Shown here: one piece after another, positions 32,261 to 41,063 of the stretch | Position numbering within the stretch: the stretch's first letter is position 1 | Layout: each line of letters begins with the position of its first letter | Origin: Chromatiaceae bacterium | GTDB lineage: Bacteria > Pseudomonadota > Gammaproteobacteria > Chromatiales > Chromatiaceae | Reading direction: 5' to 3' | Assembly: GCA_024235215.1 (NCBI GenBank) | Contig: JACKMU010000002.1 | Span: 62,001-126,000, forward strand | Length of the DNA: 64,000 bases | Notes under the pieces: model-generated | Database searches by the model: none | Told to the model about the DNA's origin: nothing | Seen by the model: the letters and a program-made list of their open reading frames with translations, nothing else | Translations under genes and position numbers: made by a program

Positions 32261-34600
32261 ATGGCATTGAAAGAGACACTCGAATCCAGAGAATCAGACT
32301 GCACCTCGGCCCAGGACTATGCCGCGCTGGCCAGCGAAGCACTAACCGATCCTGTAGACAAGGAGTATGCCCGCTATCTGCTGGACCAGGGTGAAACGGC
32401 GGCGCAGATGCCACCCGACTATGTCGCGGTAGCCGAAGTGGCGCTGGGTCTGGACGAGCCGGATTACGCCATGGGAATCTACGAACAGGCTGAGGAGATG
32501 TGTTTCGACGCGCTGGAGTTCGCTGCAGTCGGTCGCAGCCTGGCAGCCAATACCACACAGAAAGAGAAGGCGAAGGAGTTGCTGCAGCGCGCTGCAGAGA
32601 CCGCCTCCAAGCCTGAGGAGTATCTGGTTATCTCCGGATTTGCCGGGAACGACTTGAAAGATGACGCCCTCGCCGCTGAACTGCTCTCCAAGGTCGATGC
32701 GAATGCCAAGAGCCTGACCGACTACACCAAACTCGTGAAAAGCCTGATCGATGCTGGAGACGCAGTGTCAGCCAAGCGCTTTTTCAGGAAAGCGGAGCGC
32801 TACCTCAACGGTATCGGGGATACACTGAACTACGCCGAGCAGATCAAGCAGCTGTTCGATGACCAGGATGGGGCTAGATCCATCCTGGAGGAGGCGGAGA
32901 GCAGCTGTCAGTTCCCCAAGGACTTTGCTCAGTTAGCCTCTGGTTTCAAACGGATTCTGGGGGATGAGGCGCAGGTGAAAAACCTGATGCAGCAAGCAGC
33001 CGACTTTGCAATGACCGGAGAGGAACAGCTCGACCTGGGCAATGGCTACTGGGATCTGCTGCAGGATAAGGCTGCCGCACTTGAGGCTTTCCAGAAAGCC
33101 TTGCCCGATCTGAACGACAAAGCCGCGCTGCTCACACTTGGTACCAAAATCGCCAAACAGATCGGCGATGCGGAGCTGGCCAAAAAAATATTCACCAAAG
33201 TGGAGCAGAAAAGCTCCGGCACCGTGGAGCTGCGCAAGCTTGCCCAGACCGTGCTTGAAGCAACAGACGATCGCAGCTATGCCGCGGATATCTACCTGCG
33301 CGCCTCAGAGACCATGGACCAGCCCAACGACCTGATCTCGCTTGCCGGTGATCTCGCCAAACAGCTCGATGAGAAGGCCAAAGCCACCGAAGTCTACCGC
33401 AAGGCATTCTCCAAACTGAACGATTTCGGACAATATCTGAAACTGCTGGAACAAGTGGAGAACAACACCGCCGATAAGGGGTTTGGCCGTGAAATTCTGG
33501 CCCGGGCCGCGGAGCAGGCGTCAGGCACTCCGGACCTGCTGCAGGTGTGCAAACAGGTCATGGCGATACTGAACGATACCGAGATGTGCCGGCCCTTGTT
33601 GCAGTCTGCCGAAGCTCAGGTGACAAGTGTGGGCGAGATGAAAAACGTCCTGCAGGCGGTTGGTGAGCACTTCCCGGAGGATAGTGAGTGGCTGGCGCTG
33701 GCACAGGAGAAGCTGGCGCTGCGTGAAGCCAATCAAGCCAAGTATGCCACCTTTCAAAAAAGGGAAATCAGCGCGGACAACTTCATCAAATTGATGCAAC
33801 TCACCGATGACGTCATGGCTGAACTGAACGATGTGCACTATGCCCGCAAGCTGCTCGACAGTGCGGAAAAGATGATGAATGAGCAGGGCTTCGAGCTGAA
33901 TCGGGCTACCACGCTGGTCAAAGCGGTGGCCACCCACCTCAAGGACAATGACTGGAGTAAAAAGCTGCTCGCTTCAATGGCCAAGCAGTGTCGCAGCTTT
34001 GCTTCGGTACGCAGTGTCGCTCAGAGTGCAATCCAATATTTGCCGGCAGAGGGTAAAGCGCTGGCAGCGACCTACTATCAGCAATGGGAGGAGCAGCTGA
34101 AAGCAGCAGACGATACCAGTGGCTATGACTGGACCAAACTGGCGGCTGCGGTACACCAGGACACGGCGGATGTCGCAGTTGCCGGACGCCTGTTGCAGTC
34201 GGCCGGCGAAGCAGGTGGTGATCGCTTTTTCTGGGCCCACCTGGGCGATCTTGCCGGACGACTGGGCGACAGTGATCAAGCCAAAGCGTTCTTCGGCAAA
34301 GCGCTGGCGGCCTGTACCAATCCGCTTCAGGTACGCCAGGTGATTGGCCGGCTGCTCACCACCAGCGCCGATGCCGACGGTATCCGTGAGCTCTATGCCC
34401 ACGTCCGTGAACGCTTCGCCGAACCACGCCAACAGCTGGTTTGGGCCGAAGGTATTCTGGAGCTGTTCGACGACCACAACTGGGCGAAGCGGGAATTTGA
34501 CGGCCTCACCGGTAAGCTGACCAGTCAGGTTGACCGCGAGATCTTCGAAACCAGCAGAAGGTTGAAGTTCGGTGATCGTCTGCGTGGTCACGGGCACTGA
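32261..34600 (+). CDS. Large helical-repeat (TPR/HEAT-like) protein, 779 residues
   Basis: Not recognised as a named family. ATG 32261 follows AGGAGAG by 5 nt; 22 upstream in-frame codons are excluded. The protein is acidic, has no signal peptide or membrane helix, and is built of many roughly 35-residue helix pairs with a repeated pattern: D-x-x-Y/L-x-x-L-A, then D-D-x-A-x-A-x-x-x-L/Y-x-K-A (for example DKEYARYLLDQGE, QKEKAKELLQRAAE, DAELAKKIFTKVEQ, HYARKLLDSAEK, DSDQAKAFFGKALA). This is an alpha-solenoid scaffold, related in style to TPR or SEL1. Only a few cysteines. A cytoplasmic interaction platform is inferred. Confidence 0.75.
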   Translation: MALKETLESRESDCTSAQDYAALASEALTDPVDKEYARYLLDQGETAAQMPPDYVAVAEVALGLDEPDYAMGIYEQAEEMCFDALEFAAVGRSLAANTTQKEKAKELLQRAAETASKPEEYLVISGFAGNDLKDDALAAELLSKVDANAKSLTDYTKLVKSLIDAGDAVSAKRFFRKAERYLNGIGDTLNYAEQIKQLFDDQDGARSILEEAESSCQFPKDFAQLASGFKRILGDEAQVKNLMQQAADFAMTGEEQLDLGNGYWDLLQDKAAALEAFQKALPDLNDKAALLTLGTKIAKQIGDAELAKKIFTKVEQKSSGTVELRKLAQTVLEATDDRSYAADIYLRASETMDQPNDLISLAGDLAKQLDEKAKATEVYRKAFSKLNDFGQYLKLLEQVENNTADKGFGREILARAAEQASGTPDLLQVCKQVMAILNDTEMCRPLLQSAEAQVTSVGEMKNVLQAVGEHFPEDSEWLALAQEKLALREANQAKYATFQKREISADNFIKLMQLTDDVMAELNDVHYARKLLDSAEKMMNEQGFELNRATTLVKAVATHLKDNDWSKKLLASMAKQCRSFASVRSVAQSAIQYLPAEGKALAATYYQQWEEQLKAADDTSGYDWTKLAAAVHQDTADVAVAGRLLQSAGEAGGDRFFWAHLGDLAGRLGDSDQAKAFFGKALAACTNPLQVRQVIGRLLTTSADADGIRELYAHVRERFAEPRQQLVWAEGILELFDDHNWAKREFDGLTGKLTSQVDREIFETSRRLKFGDRLRGHGH

Positions 34601-34644
34601 TCCGGATTCGCGGTTGCATTGCAACCGCTTGTGCTGATCGGACT

Positions 34645-34673
34645 GCAGGTTGGGCCGCTCCGGCCCAACCTGC
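34645..34673 (+). terminator. Strong hairpin after the solenoid gene
   Basis: Perfect 12-bp stem (GCAGGTTGGGCC/GGCCCAACCTGC) with a 5-nt loop, followed by CCTTTCCCATTTG. It is preceded by another 9-bp inverted repeat with a 1-nt centre at 34610-34628 (GCGGTTGCA/TGCAACCGC). Together they probably end the preceding transcript. Confidence 0.65.
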
Positions 34674-35216
34674 CCTTTCCCATTTGTGATCAGCCAGGTA
34701 CTGATCAAAACGCTGCGGGTTTGGTTTACTGTCTCTGATGGTTCCATCCGGCGGGTATAGTCGGCAGCGACAAAATCTTTAAGATTCACCCCGCTGCGCT
34801 CCACGACACAGGTCGCCGGCAGAGACAGTTTGCAGCTGCCGTCACCAGGCAGGCAGCTAAGTCTGAGCCGTTCTGCTGATTGGTTGCACGCAATGCTTCA
34901 TGCGGATCAGTTAGCTCGAATCCCGTATACTGTCTCCACTTTTCTGATCTCACGCTTCTCGGGAGTGCCGACCGGTGCATTCCTGGCGCGCACCAACAGC
35001 GTGATCTATCAGATTCTGCAACTCCTCGATTGGACCTGGCAACTTCCCCGCGGCTGCTGAAGCATCTGAAGCAGCCTCATCGGCGCACCCCATACGTTCC
35101 CTGCATACGCCTGGCATCTGCCAAACGCAGCACTTACCAGAAGCCGCTTTCAGTTGCTCCAACACCCGACCGGCTTCCAGCAGGTTCGACAGTATGAGAT
35201 GCAGAAAACGCAATTA

Positions 35217-35256
35217 TTTTTGCATTTAATATTTTTTGCATTATTAGTTTGCATTT
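35217..35256. promoter_or_regulatory. Triple TTTGCATT motif upstream of the rpiR-type gene
   Basis: Three direct copies of TTTGCATT (within 35218-35226, 35234-35242 and 35248-35255) lie in a strongly AT-rich stretch 45-85 bases before the regulator start, in contrast to the GC-rich surroundings. Spacing between the G positions is 16 and 13 nt. A binding site for the adjacent regulator or for another protein is inferred. Confidence 0.4.
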
Positions 35257-35300
35257 TTCCCGACGCTTCCATTAGACTGTGTGCAAACAGGAGGAGCGTG

Positions 35301-36212
35301 ATGACCGAAAAAGTCATGCAGCACAGAACACCAGATAGTCTGGCCGAATTGAAAGCAGTCGTTGCGGAGATCACCAGCGGTAAAGCCGCTATCCGTCTGG
35401 GCGGCCGCGCCCAGCGCACGCTGGCGGCGATGGTGGCGGATCCTCACCAGACAGCGCTCTCCCCCATCGGCAGGCTGGCTGAGATCCACCAGGTGAATGC
35501 CTCTACTTTGACGCGCCTGTCCCAGCGCCTCGGCTATAGCGGTTTCACGGAGATGCAACAACTGTTCCGTGAGTACCTGTCCGAACAGGGTGGGTTCTAT
35601 AGCGAACGCGCTGAGCGCCTCGCCAGAGCGGATAACCAAGACCCGGTGAACCAGCTCGCTCAACGCATCTGCGACGAGGAGCGGCGCAACATTTCCGGGA
35701 TGTCGCAAGCACTCGATCCCAAGGCCATAGAGAAAAGCGCGGAAATCATCGCCAACGCGCCACGAGTGCGCATCTATGGTGCGCGCCAGTCAGCGTCGGT
35801 CGCGGTGCTGATGAGCTACGCACTGGGCATGCTGCGCAAAGATGCATCGCTGCTCGATGGCCAGCAGCAGGGTGTCGCACATGGACTGGCTCAGCTCTCC
35901 GCGGGGGATGCGCTGGTGCTGATCGGCAGTGCCCCTTACACCCGCGCGACCGTCGCCGCCGCCCAACTCACCTCGGGACAGGGGATCCGGCAGATCGCGC
36001 TCACCGACTCGCTCGCCTCGCCGCTGGCTGCGACTGCCGAATATAGCTTCATCACCCCGACCTCCGGCTCCTTTTTCAGTAACTGTATGGCCTCGTCGGT
36101 GGTGCTGATCGAAATTCTATTGTCCGAGGTCGCCCGGCAGCTGGATCGGCGGGCGGTCGCTGCACTCAACCGTCACGAAGCGCTGATCAAAGCGCTCAAT
36201 ATCGGGATTTAA
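35301..36212 (+). CDS. RpiR/MurR-family transcriptional regulator
   Basis: A 303-residue regulator. ATG 35301 follows GGAGGAG and is chosen over 35154, whose extra 49 codons run through the AT-rich promoter zone. The N-terminal helix-turn-helix (about residues 15-85, with VNASTLTRLSQRLGYSGFTEMQQLFREYL) and the SIS domain (about 125-265, with VRIYGARQSASVAVLMSYALG and ALVLIGSAPYTRATVAAAQL) define the family, which usually senses phosphosugars. Here the neighbours downstream are CoA-metabolism enzymes, so an organic acid or CoA-related ligand is possible. Starts 39 nt before the first crotonase. Confidence 0.88.
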   Translation: MTEKVMQHRTPDSLAELKAVVAEITSGKAAIRLGGRAQRTLAAMVADPHQTALSPIGRLAEIHQVNASTLTRLSQRLGYSGFTEMQQLFREYLSEQGGFYSERAERLARADNQDPVNQLAQRICDEERRNISGMSQALDPKAIEKSAEIIANAPRVRIYGARQSASVAVLMSYALGMLRKDASLLDGQQQGVAHGLAQLSAGDALVLIGSAPYTRATVAAAQLTSGQGIRQIALTDSLASPLAATAEYSFITPTSGSFFSNCMASSVVLIEILLSEVARQLDRRAVAALNRHEALIKALNIGI

Positions 36213-36251
36213 CCCGTTTTTTCCGTTCCTTTGCCACCTCATGGAGAAACA

Positions 36252-37037
36252 ATGAACTTCGAGACCCTGATCTATACCAAGTCAGACGGCATCGCCGAGA
36301 TCCGTTTCAACCGTCCCCACCGGATGAATGCGGTAATCAAAGCGTTTTACGACGAACTGCAGTTGGCGCTTGACGACGCAGAGCAGGACGTCTCGGTGCG
36401 CAGCGTGGTACTCACCGGAGAGGGCCGCGCCTTCTGCGTCGGTGCCGACATGAAAGAGCACGGCAGCGGCAATCGCACACCGTTCCAGCGGCGCCAGTAT
36501 CTGCGCGGAGAGCAGGATGTCTGCCGTCGTATCTTTGCGCTGCCCAAACCGGTGATCGCTGCGGTCAACGGTTACGCATTGGGCGCCGGCGCGGAGATGG
36601 CGATCGCATCGGATTTCATTCTGATGGCCGACAGCGCCCAGATCGGACTCCCGGAGATCAGTATCGGCACCTTCCTGGGAGGGGGTGTCACCCACTTGCT
36701 GCCGCAGCTGATCGGATTGGCAAAAGCCCGCGAACTGGTCTTTCTGGGCGACCGACTGGACGGTACTCAGGCGCACGCAATCGGTCTGGCTACCCGGGTC
36801 TTTCCCGCTGCCTCCTTCATGCAGGAGGTGCGCGCTTTCGCTGCCCGACTGGCGGAGAAAGCGCCGATCTCGATGGCTTTGGCCAAGGAGCAGCTGAACC
36901 ACGGCATCCTGCGCGGTATGGAGGCAGCGCTGGTCGCGGAACTGGAAGGGATGACCTTCTGCACCACCACCCGCGACTGGCAAGAGGGAGTGGATGCCTT
37001 TGCCGAAAAACGCAAACCGCTATTCCGGGGAGAATAA
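36252..37037 (+). CDS. Enoyl-CoA hydratase/isomerase (crotonase) family protein 1
   Basis: A 261-residue crotonase-fold enzyme. ATG 36252 follows a GGAGA site. The oxyanion-hole segments are GRAFCVGADMKE (about residues 58-69) and NGYALGAGAEMAIASDFILM (about 104-123), with LPEISIGTFLGGG following. A glutamate sits at the second acid position, IGLPEIS, but the first catalytic glutamate position is occupied by A-E-M-A, so hydratase activity is likely though not certain. It follows the RpiR regulator and precedes an ADP-forming acyl-CoA synthetase, suggesting a shared CoA-thioester pathway. Confidence 0.87.
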   Translation: MNFETLIYTKSDGIAEIRFNRPHRMNAVIKAFYDELQLALDDAEQDVSVRSVVLTGEGRAFCVGADMKEHGSGNRTPFQRRQYLRGEQDVCRRIFALPKPVIAAVNGYALGAGAEMAIASDFILMADSAQIGLPEISIGTFLGGGVTHLLPQLIGLAKARELVFLGDRLDGTQAHAIGLATRVFPAASFMQEVRAFAARLAEKAPISMALAKEQLNHGILRGMEAALVAELEGMTFCTTTRDWQEGVDAFAEKRKPLFRGE

Positions 37038-37148
37038 CGGATCACCAGGAGCAGGATTGCCCCGCCGCGCTGGCCGGGTTGCATAAGCCCAAATCACTCT
37101 ACCCGGCATTCAACAATACCATACCAGAGATTTCAAACAGGAACCGAC

Positions 37149-39281
37149 ATGTCCCAGTCCCTCACTTTTCTGAACCCCAATTCGGTGGCCATCATCGGCG
37201 CCTCCAAAGATCCGACCAAACGCGGATTCCGTGCGATACAGACACTGCTGCAGGAGAAGTTTGCCGGCGCCATCTTTCCGATCAACCCGAAGGAGGCGGA
37301 GATTCTCGGACTCCCCTGCTATCCCGATCTGGCCTCGGTAACCGGTGAGATCGATCTGGCCCTGATCTGCACGCCCGCTCGCACCCTACCGGCGATGGTG
37401 CAGGCGTGCGGCGAAAAGGGGGTCAGAGGTGCCGTGGTCTTGGCCGGCGGCTTCAGTGAAGCGGGTGAAGCGGGAGCGAGACTGGAGCAGGAGATGGTCA
37501 CCGCCGCGCGGCAGTTCGGCGTGCGCCTGGTCGGACCGAACACCTCCGGCATGTTCAACACCCACAAGGCGTGTAATCTGGTCGGATTCTCCAATCTGCA
37601 GCCAGGCGGTCTGGGTATCCTCTCCCAGTCGGGAAACATGGCACTGTCACTGGTCACCGAAGGGCAGATCAATGGCCACATGGGGTTCAGCACCTATATC
37701 GGTGTCGGCAACGAGGCCGATCTCCAATTCAGCGAGTACCTGGACTATTTTGCCGAGGACGAACAGACCAAAGTGGTCATCGCCTATGTCGAAGGATTGA
37801 AAGATGGCCGCGCCTTTCTCGATTCGGCACGCCGAGCCTGTCTCAAAAAGCCGGTCGTGCTGTACAAATCAGGTCGCACCGAGGTGGGGCAGAGCAGCGC
37901 CAAATCACACACCGGTGCACTCGCGGGAAGCTACGGCGTAGCCAAAGGCGCGCTGCAACAGGCCGGTGTGACGGTGGTCAGTCAGTCAGACCAGATCCTC
38001 TCCGTGGCCGAGGCACTGGCACTGTTGCCCCCTCCCCCATCCAAGCGTATCGCGATCCTGGCGGACGGTGGCGGGCACGCGACTATCGCTGCCGATGCAC
38101 TCACCGAGCAGGGTATGCTGCTGCCGCGCCTGAGCCAGGAGACGCGCGAACGTCTGGCGGCAATCCTGCCACCCGCGGCGGCACTGGCCAATCCGGTCGA
38201 CGTCGCCGGCGGCACCGACGCCAATCCGGAGGTGTTCGCCGACTGCGCTGAGGTGATACTGGCCGACCCGAACGTGGACGCGCTGCTGATCGTTGGCCTG
38301 TTCGGCGGCTATGCGATCCGCTTCTCCGAGACCCTGAGGGCGATCGAGAACCATACCGCCTCCCGACTCGGCGGCATGATTGAGCGCTTCGAAAAGCCAC
38401 TGCTGCTGCAAAGCCTCTACGCGCCGATGCGTACCGAAGCGCTGGTGACGCTGCGTGCAGCGGGTGTACCGGTGCACGAATCGGTGGAGACCGCGGTGCG
38501 CTGCCTGGTATTGCTGGCCGAGTACGGTGCCGCCAGGTCGCGCATCGCGGCTGCAACAGTGCCATCCGCTGCAGAGGCCAATGCCGCGGCAACGTCCATC
38601 ATCACCAACGCCCGCCAGGAAGGCCGCAGCAGTCTGCTCGAACACGAAGCCCAGGCACTGCTCAGATCCTATGACATCAGTCTCCCCCCCAGCGTACTGA
38701 TCACTACGCCGGAAGCGCTGGCGCAAGCCCGCCAGCAGTTCGGTGACGTGCCGCTGGCGATGAAGGTGGTCTCCAAGGATATCCTGCACAAATCGGATGC
38801 CAAAGCGGTGCAACTGAATGTTAACGGTGAAGCGGAGATGCAGCAGGCCTATGCGGCAATCATGGACAACTCGCGTGCTTACCGGGCAGATGCTGACATC
38901 AAGGGGGTACTCGCCACACCGATGGCACGCAAAGGAGGTGTAGAGATGATCATCGGCGTGACCCGCGACCCCCAGTTCGGTCCGATCATGATGTTCGGTC
39001 TGGGTGGCATTTTTGTCGAGGTGCTCAAGGACGTAGTGTTCCGTTCACTGCCACTGACCGCCGTCGATGCTGCCGAGATGCTGGACGAGATCAAGGCCAA
39101 AGCGATTCTCGGCGGCGTGCGCGGTGCCCCACCGGTAGACCGCGAGGCAATCATCGATCTGATGTTGCGCATTTCCCGTGTCTGCCAGGCACATCCGGAG
39201 ATCGTCGAACTGGACCTCAACCCGATACTGGGCTATGCAGACGGCTATGCGTTGGTGGACGCGCGCATGATTCTTGGTTGA
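37149..39281 (+). CDS. Acyl-CoA synthetase, NDP-forming (fused alpha-beta)
   Basis: ADP-forming acyl-CoA synthetase that interconverts an acid, CoA and ATP with acyl-CoA, ADP and phosphate. In 710 residues: CoA-binding Rossmann domain (1-130, from NPNSVAIIGASKDPTKRG), two ligase domains (about 135-460) with the phosphohistidine in SHTGALAG (His254), and a C-terminal ATP-grasp domain (about 490-708, LKAVSKDILHKSDAKAV-like MKVVSKDILHKSD and GVTRDPQFGPIMMFGLGG). Unlike AMP-forming ligases, it can conserve energy by running in reverse. Substrate unknown; the crotonase neighbours point to an unsaturated or branched acyl-CoA. Confidence 0.9.
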   Translation: MSQSLTFLNPNSVAIIGASKDPTKRGFRAIQTLLQEKFAGAIFPINPKEAEILGLPCYPDLASVTGEIDLALICTPARTLPAMVQACGEKGVRGAVVLAGGFSEAGEAGARLEQEMVTAARQFGVRLVGPNTSGMFNTHKACNLVGFSNLQPGGLGILSQSGNMALSLVTEGQINGHMGFSTYIGVGNEADLQFSEYLDYFAEDEQTKVVIAYVEGLKDGRAFLDSARRACLKKPVVLYKSGRTEVGQSSAKSHTGALAGSYGVAKGALQQAGVTVVSQSDQILSVAEALALLPPPPSKRIAILADGGGHATIAADALTEQGMLLPRLSQETRERLAAILPPAAALANPVDVAGGTDANPEVFADCAEVILADPNVDALLIVGLFGGYAIRFSETLRAIENHTASRLGGMIERFEKPLLLQSLYAPMRTEALVTLRAAGVPVHESVETAVRCLVLLAEYGAARSRIAAATVPSAAEANAAATSIITNARQEGRSSLLEHEAQALLRSYDISLPPSVLITTPEALAQARQQFGDVPLAMKVVSKDILHKSDAKAVQLNVNGEAEMQQAYAAIMDNSRAYRADADIKGVLATPMARKGGVEMIIGVTRDPQFGPIMMFGLGGIFVEVLKDVVFRSLPLTAVDAAEMLDEIKAKAILGGVRGAPPVDREAIIDLMLRISRVCQAHPEIVELDLNPILGYADGYALVDARMILG

Positions 39282-39339
39282 CAGCCATACCACGCCGCCG
39301 GTGTTTGCTGCCCCGGCGGCTTCTCAGAGGATATTCACA

Positions 39340-40167
39340 GTGGAACAACGCATGAACGACAGACCACAACTCAGAGACGCCATTCTGAATATTGACGGTC
39401 GGGTGGCCAGCCTCACCTTGAACCGTGACGACGTACGCAACGCACTCACCGGCACCGCACTGATCGAAGATATCGTCGACACGGTGCAGTGGATCAACCG
39501 GACCGATGAGATCTCGGTACTGATCCTTACCGGTGCGGGCAGCGCTTTCTCCGCCGGGGGTAACATCAAAGAGATGCGCGACCGCAACGGCGCTTTCGCC
39601 GGTGATGCGCTGGAGTTGCAACGCCGTTACCGCCTGGGAATTCAACGGATCCCGCTGGCGCTGCACAGTGCCGAGGTACCGGTAATCGCCGCTGTCAACG
39701 GCCCGGCGGTCGGCGCAGGATTCGACCTGGCATGCATGTGCGACCTACGCATCGCCGCCAGTGGTGCACTGTTCGGAGAGACCTTCATCAACCTCGGCAT
39801 CATCCCCGGGGATGGTGGTGCCTGGTTCCTGCAACGCCTGCTCGGTTACCAACGGGCGGCAGAGTTGACGTTGACCGGACGCCTGGTCAAGGCGGAGGAG
39901 GCGCTGGCACTGGGCCTGGTGCTGGAAGTGGTGGCGCCCAACCAGCTGCTGCCCCGCGCCCACGCACTTGCTGCCGACATCGCCGCTAAGCCACCGCAGA
40001 CGGTGCGTCTGACCAAACGCTTGTTGAAGATGGCCCAGCGCCAGGAACTACCGGACTTCCTCGACCTCTCAGCCTGTTTCCAGGGGATGTGCCACAACAC
40101 CGAAGACCATGTCGAGGCGGTGAAAGCGTTCCTGGAGAAAAGGGAGGGGCAATACCAGGGCCGCTAA
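39340..40167 (+). CDS. Enoyl-CoA hydratase/isomerase (crotonase) family protein 2
   Basis: A 275-residue crotonase-fold enzyme. GTG 39340 is chosen because AGAGG lies 9 nt before it; ATG 39352 is an alternative. Oxyanion-hole segments GSAFSAGGNIKEM and NGPAVGAGFDLACMCDLRIA are present, and the GETFINLGIIPGDGGAWFL segment supplies the glutamate of the second acid site. It starts 58 nt after the acyl-CoA synthetase and ends near two strong hairpins, so rpiR, crotonase 1, synthetase and crotonase 2 appear to be one unit of 4.9 kb. It is only distantly similar to crotonase 1. Confidence 0.87.
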   Translation: MEQRMNDRPQLRDAILNIDGRVASLTLNRDDVRNALTGTALIEDIVDTVQWINRTDEISVLILTGAGSAFSAGGNIKEMRDRNGAFAGDALELQRRYRLGIQRIPLALHSAEVPVIAAVNGPAVGAGFDLACMCDLRIAASGALFGETFINLGIIPGDGGAWFLQRLLGYQRAAELTLTGRLVKAEEALALGLVLEVVAPNQLLPRAHALAADIAAKPPQTVRLTKRLLKMAQRQELPDFLDLSACFQGMCHNTEDHVEAVKAFLEKREGQYQGR

Positions 40168-40179
40168 GCGGGCCAGCGA

Positions 40180-40243
40180 GCAGACTCGCATGGAGTCTGC
40201 CGCTACGCTGTTCATCTGTATGCGGGCGACCAGCCGGTCGCCC
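40180..40243. terminator. Double hairpin between convergent genes
   Basis: Two perfect 8-bp stems: GCAGACTC/GAGTCTGC at 40180-40200 with a 5-nt loop, and GGGCGACC/GGTCGCCC at 40224-40243 with a 4-nt loop. They sit in the 84-base gap between the plus-strand crotonase and the minus-strand hemerythrin and probably act as a bidirectional terminator. Confidence 0.65.
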
Positions 40244-40251
40244 GGGCTGCA

Positions 40252-40707
40252 TCAATGGTGCCAGAGACGGCTGATCCAGGAGCGCTCCCGCAGCGTGGGG
40301 CGGGCGCCGGCGGCCAGAAAGAAGCCGCTATAGGCCATATCCTCTTTCATGATGTGTTTGGTGAGCCAGAGTTTCAGGAAATGCATCAGTTCGAAGCCGA
40401 TCGAGGCTTTACCTGCAGCCACCTTGGCCTTGAGATCCACCACCTGTTCGAGAAGCTGCTGGTGATGCTCCTGATGCTCTTCATAGTCGGGATAACCGAG
40501 AATCCGCATCAGGCTCTCCTCGACCGCAAAGTGGATGCGGGTATAGTTGGTCAGCTCCTCCAGTATCTCGCCCACGACCTGATTTCCATGCCGTTCCTGG
40601 ATCGCTTCGTGCATCCGGTTGACCAGATTGGCCAATTGTTTGTGCTGCTCGTCGATCTCTTCGATACCGACGCTGAGTTTGTCAGACCATTCAACAAATG
40701 TGCTCAC
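40252..40707 (-). CDS. Bacteriohemerythrin
   Basis: A 151-residue non-heme diiron oxygen-binding protein. The ligand set of hemerythrin is visible: H in DEQHKQL (about residue 22), H in RIHFAVEESLM with its glutamate, H-x3-H in YEEHQEHHQQL, and H in TKHIMKEDMAY with the aspartate. In microaerophilic and sulfur-oxidising bacteria such proteins deliver or buffer oxygen. The tail after residue 130 is basic. It stands alone, on the opposite strand to its neighbours. Confidence 0.92.
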   Translation of the reverse strand: MSTFVEWSDKLSVGIEEIDEQHKQLANLVNRMHEAIQERHGNQVVGEILEELTNYTRIHFAVEESLMRILGYPDYEEHQEHHQQLLEQVVDLKAKVAAGKASIGFELMHFLKLWLTKHIMKEDMAYSGFFLAAGARPTLRERSWISRLWHH

Positions 40708-41063
40708 TGAGGAATCCCCCTCGGTAGGGACGGGCTTGCCGAAGGCTTTCCCGTCGTTGCGCCTTATTGGGGTATCGGAAGCTACCGCCGAATACTTGAA
40801 CCGTTTCGGGATGGTCCATTTCTGCTCAACGAATCGCGTACTTGACCTGCGCTGTTGCCGCTTTTGCTCGTCTGAGAACGGAGGGCATCACTCTGTGAAG
40901 CAGACTGCTCTGTTGCGCCTGCATACCGGAGACATACCGGATAAAACGACGTTCAAAGCTGACCGGATCGGTGACATTGCAGCCCAAAACATTGTGATAG
41001 CCAGCCTGGGAGCCTGTCGGACTATGGGGGATCGTAAGCAAGGGAGTCGGAGAACGAGGCCAA
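40708..41063. other. Intergenic region, 356 bases
   Basis: No gene supported. It carries the divergent promoters of bacteriohemerythrin (minus) and the PEP-CTERM protein (plus), neither clear enough to mark. A minus-strand frame at 40826-41086 has an arginine/serine-rich product of noncoding character. A transposon-end-like phrase (GAGCCTGTCGGACT near 41010) is suggestive but no element can be delimited. Confidence 0.5.

Larger units (their letters stand above)
34601..35300. other. 700-base intergenic region
   Basis: No gene can be supported; several short frames on both strands have poor composition and no ribosome-binding sites. It holds two hairpins just after the solenoid gene and, in its last 90 bases, an AT-rich promoter/operator zone for the RpiR regulator (35217-35256). 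The middle 450 bases show nothing I can recognise; they might contain a degraded gene. Confidence 0.6.

Noticed and set aside
33974..34804. Minus-strand frame of 276 codons inside the solenoid gene
   Set aside because: Antisense shadow; the plus-strand protein has a clear repeat pattern and ribosome-binding site.
34950..35213. 87-codon minus frame in the gap before the RpiR regulator
   Set aside because: No ribosome-binding site, odd composition and overlap with the AT-rich promoter zone; left as unexplained sequence.
41000..41063. Possible insertion-sequence end (GAGCCTGTCGGACT and nearby phrases)
   Set aside because: No matching second end, no transposase and no target duplication found.
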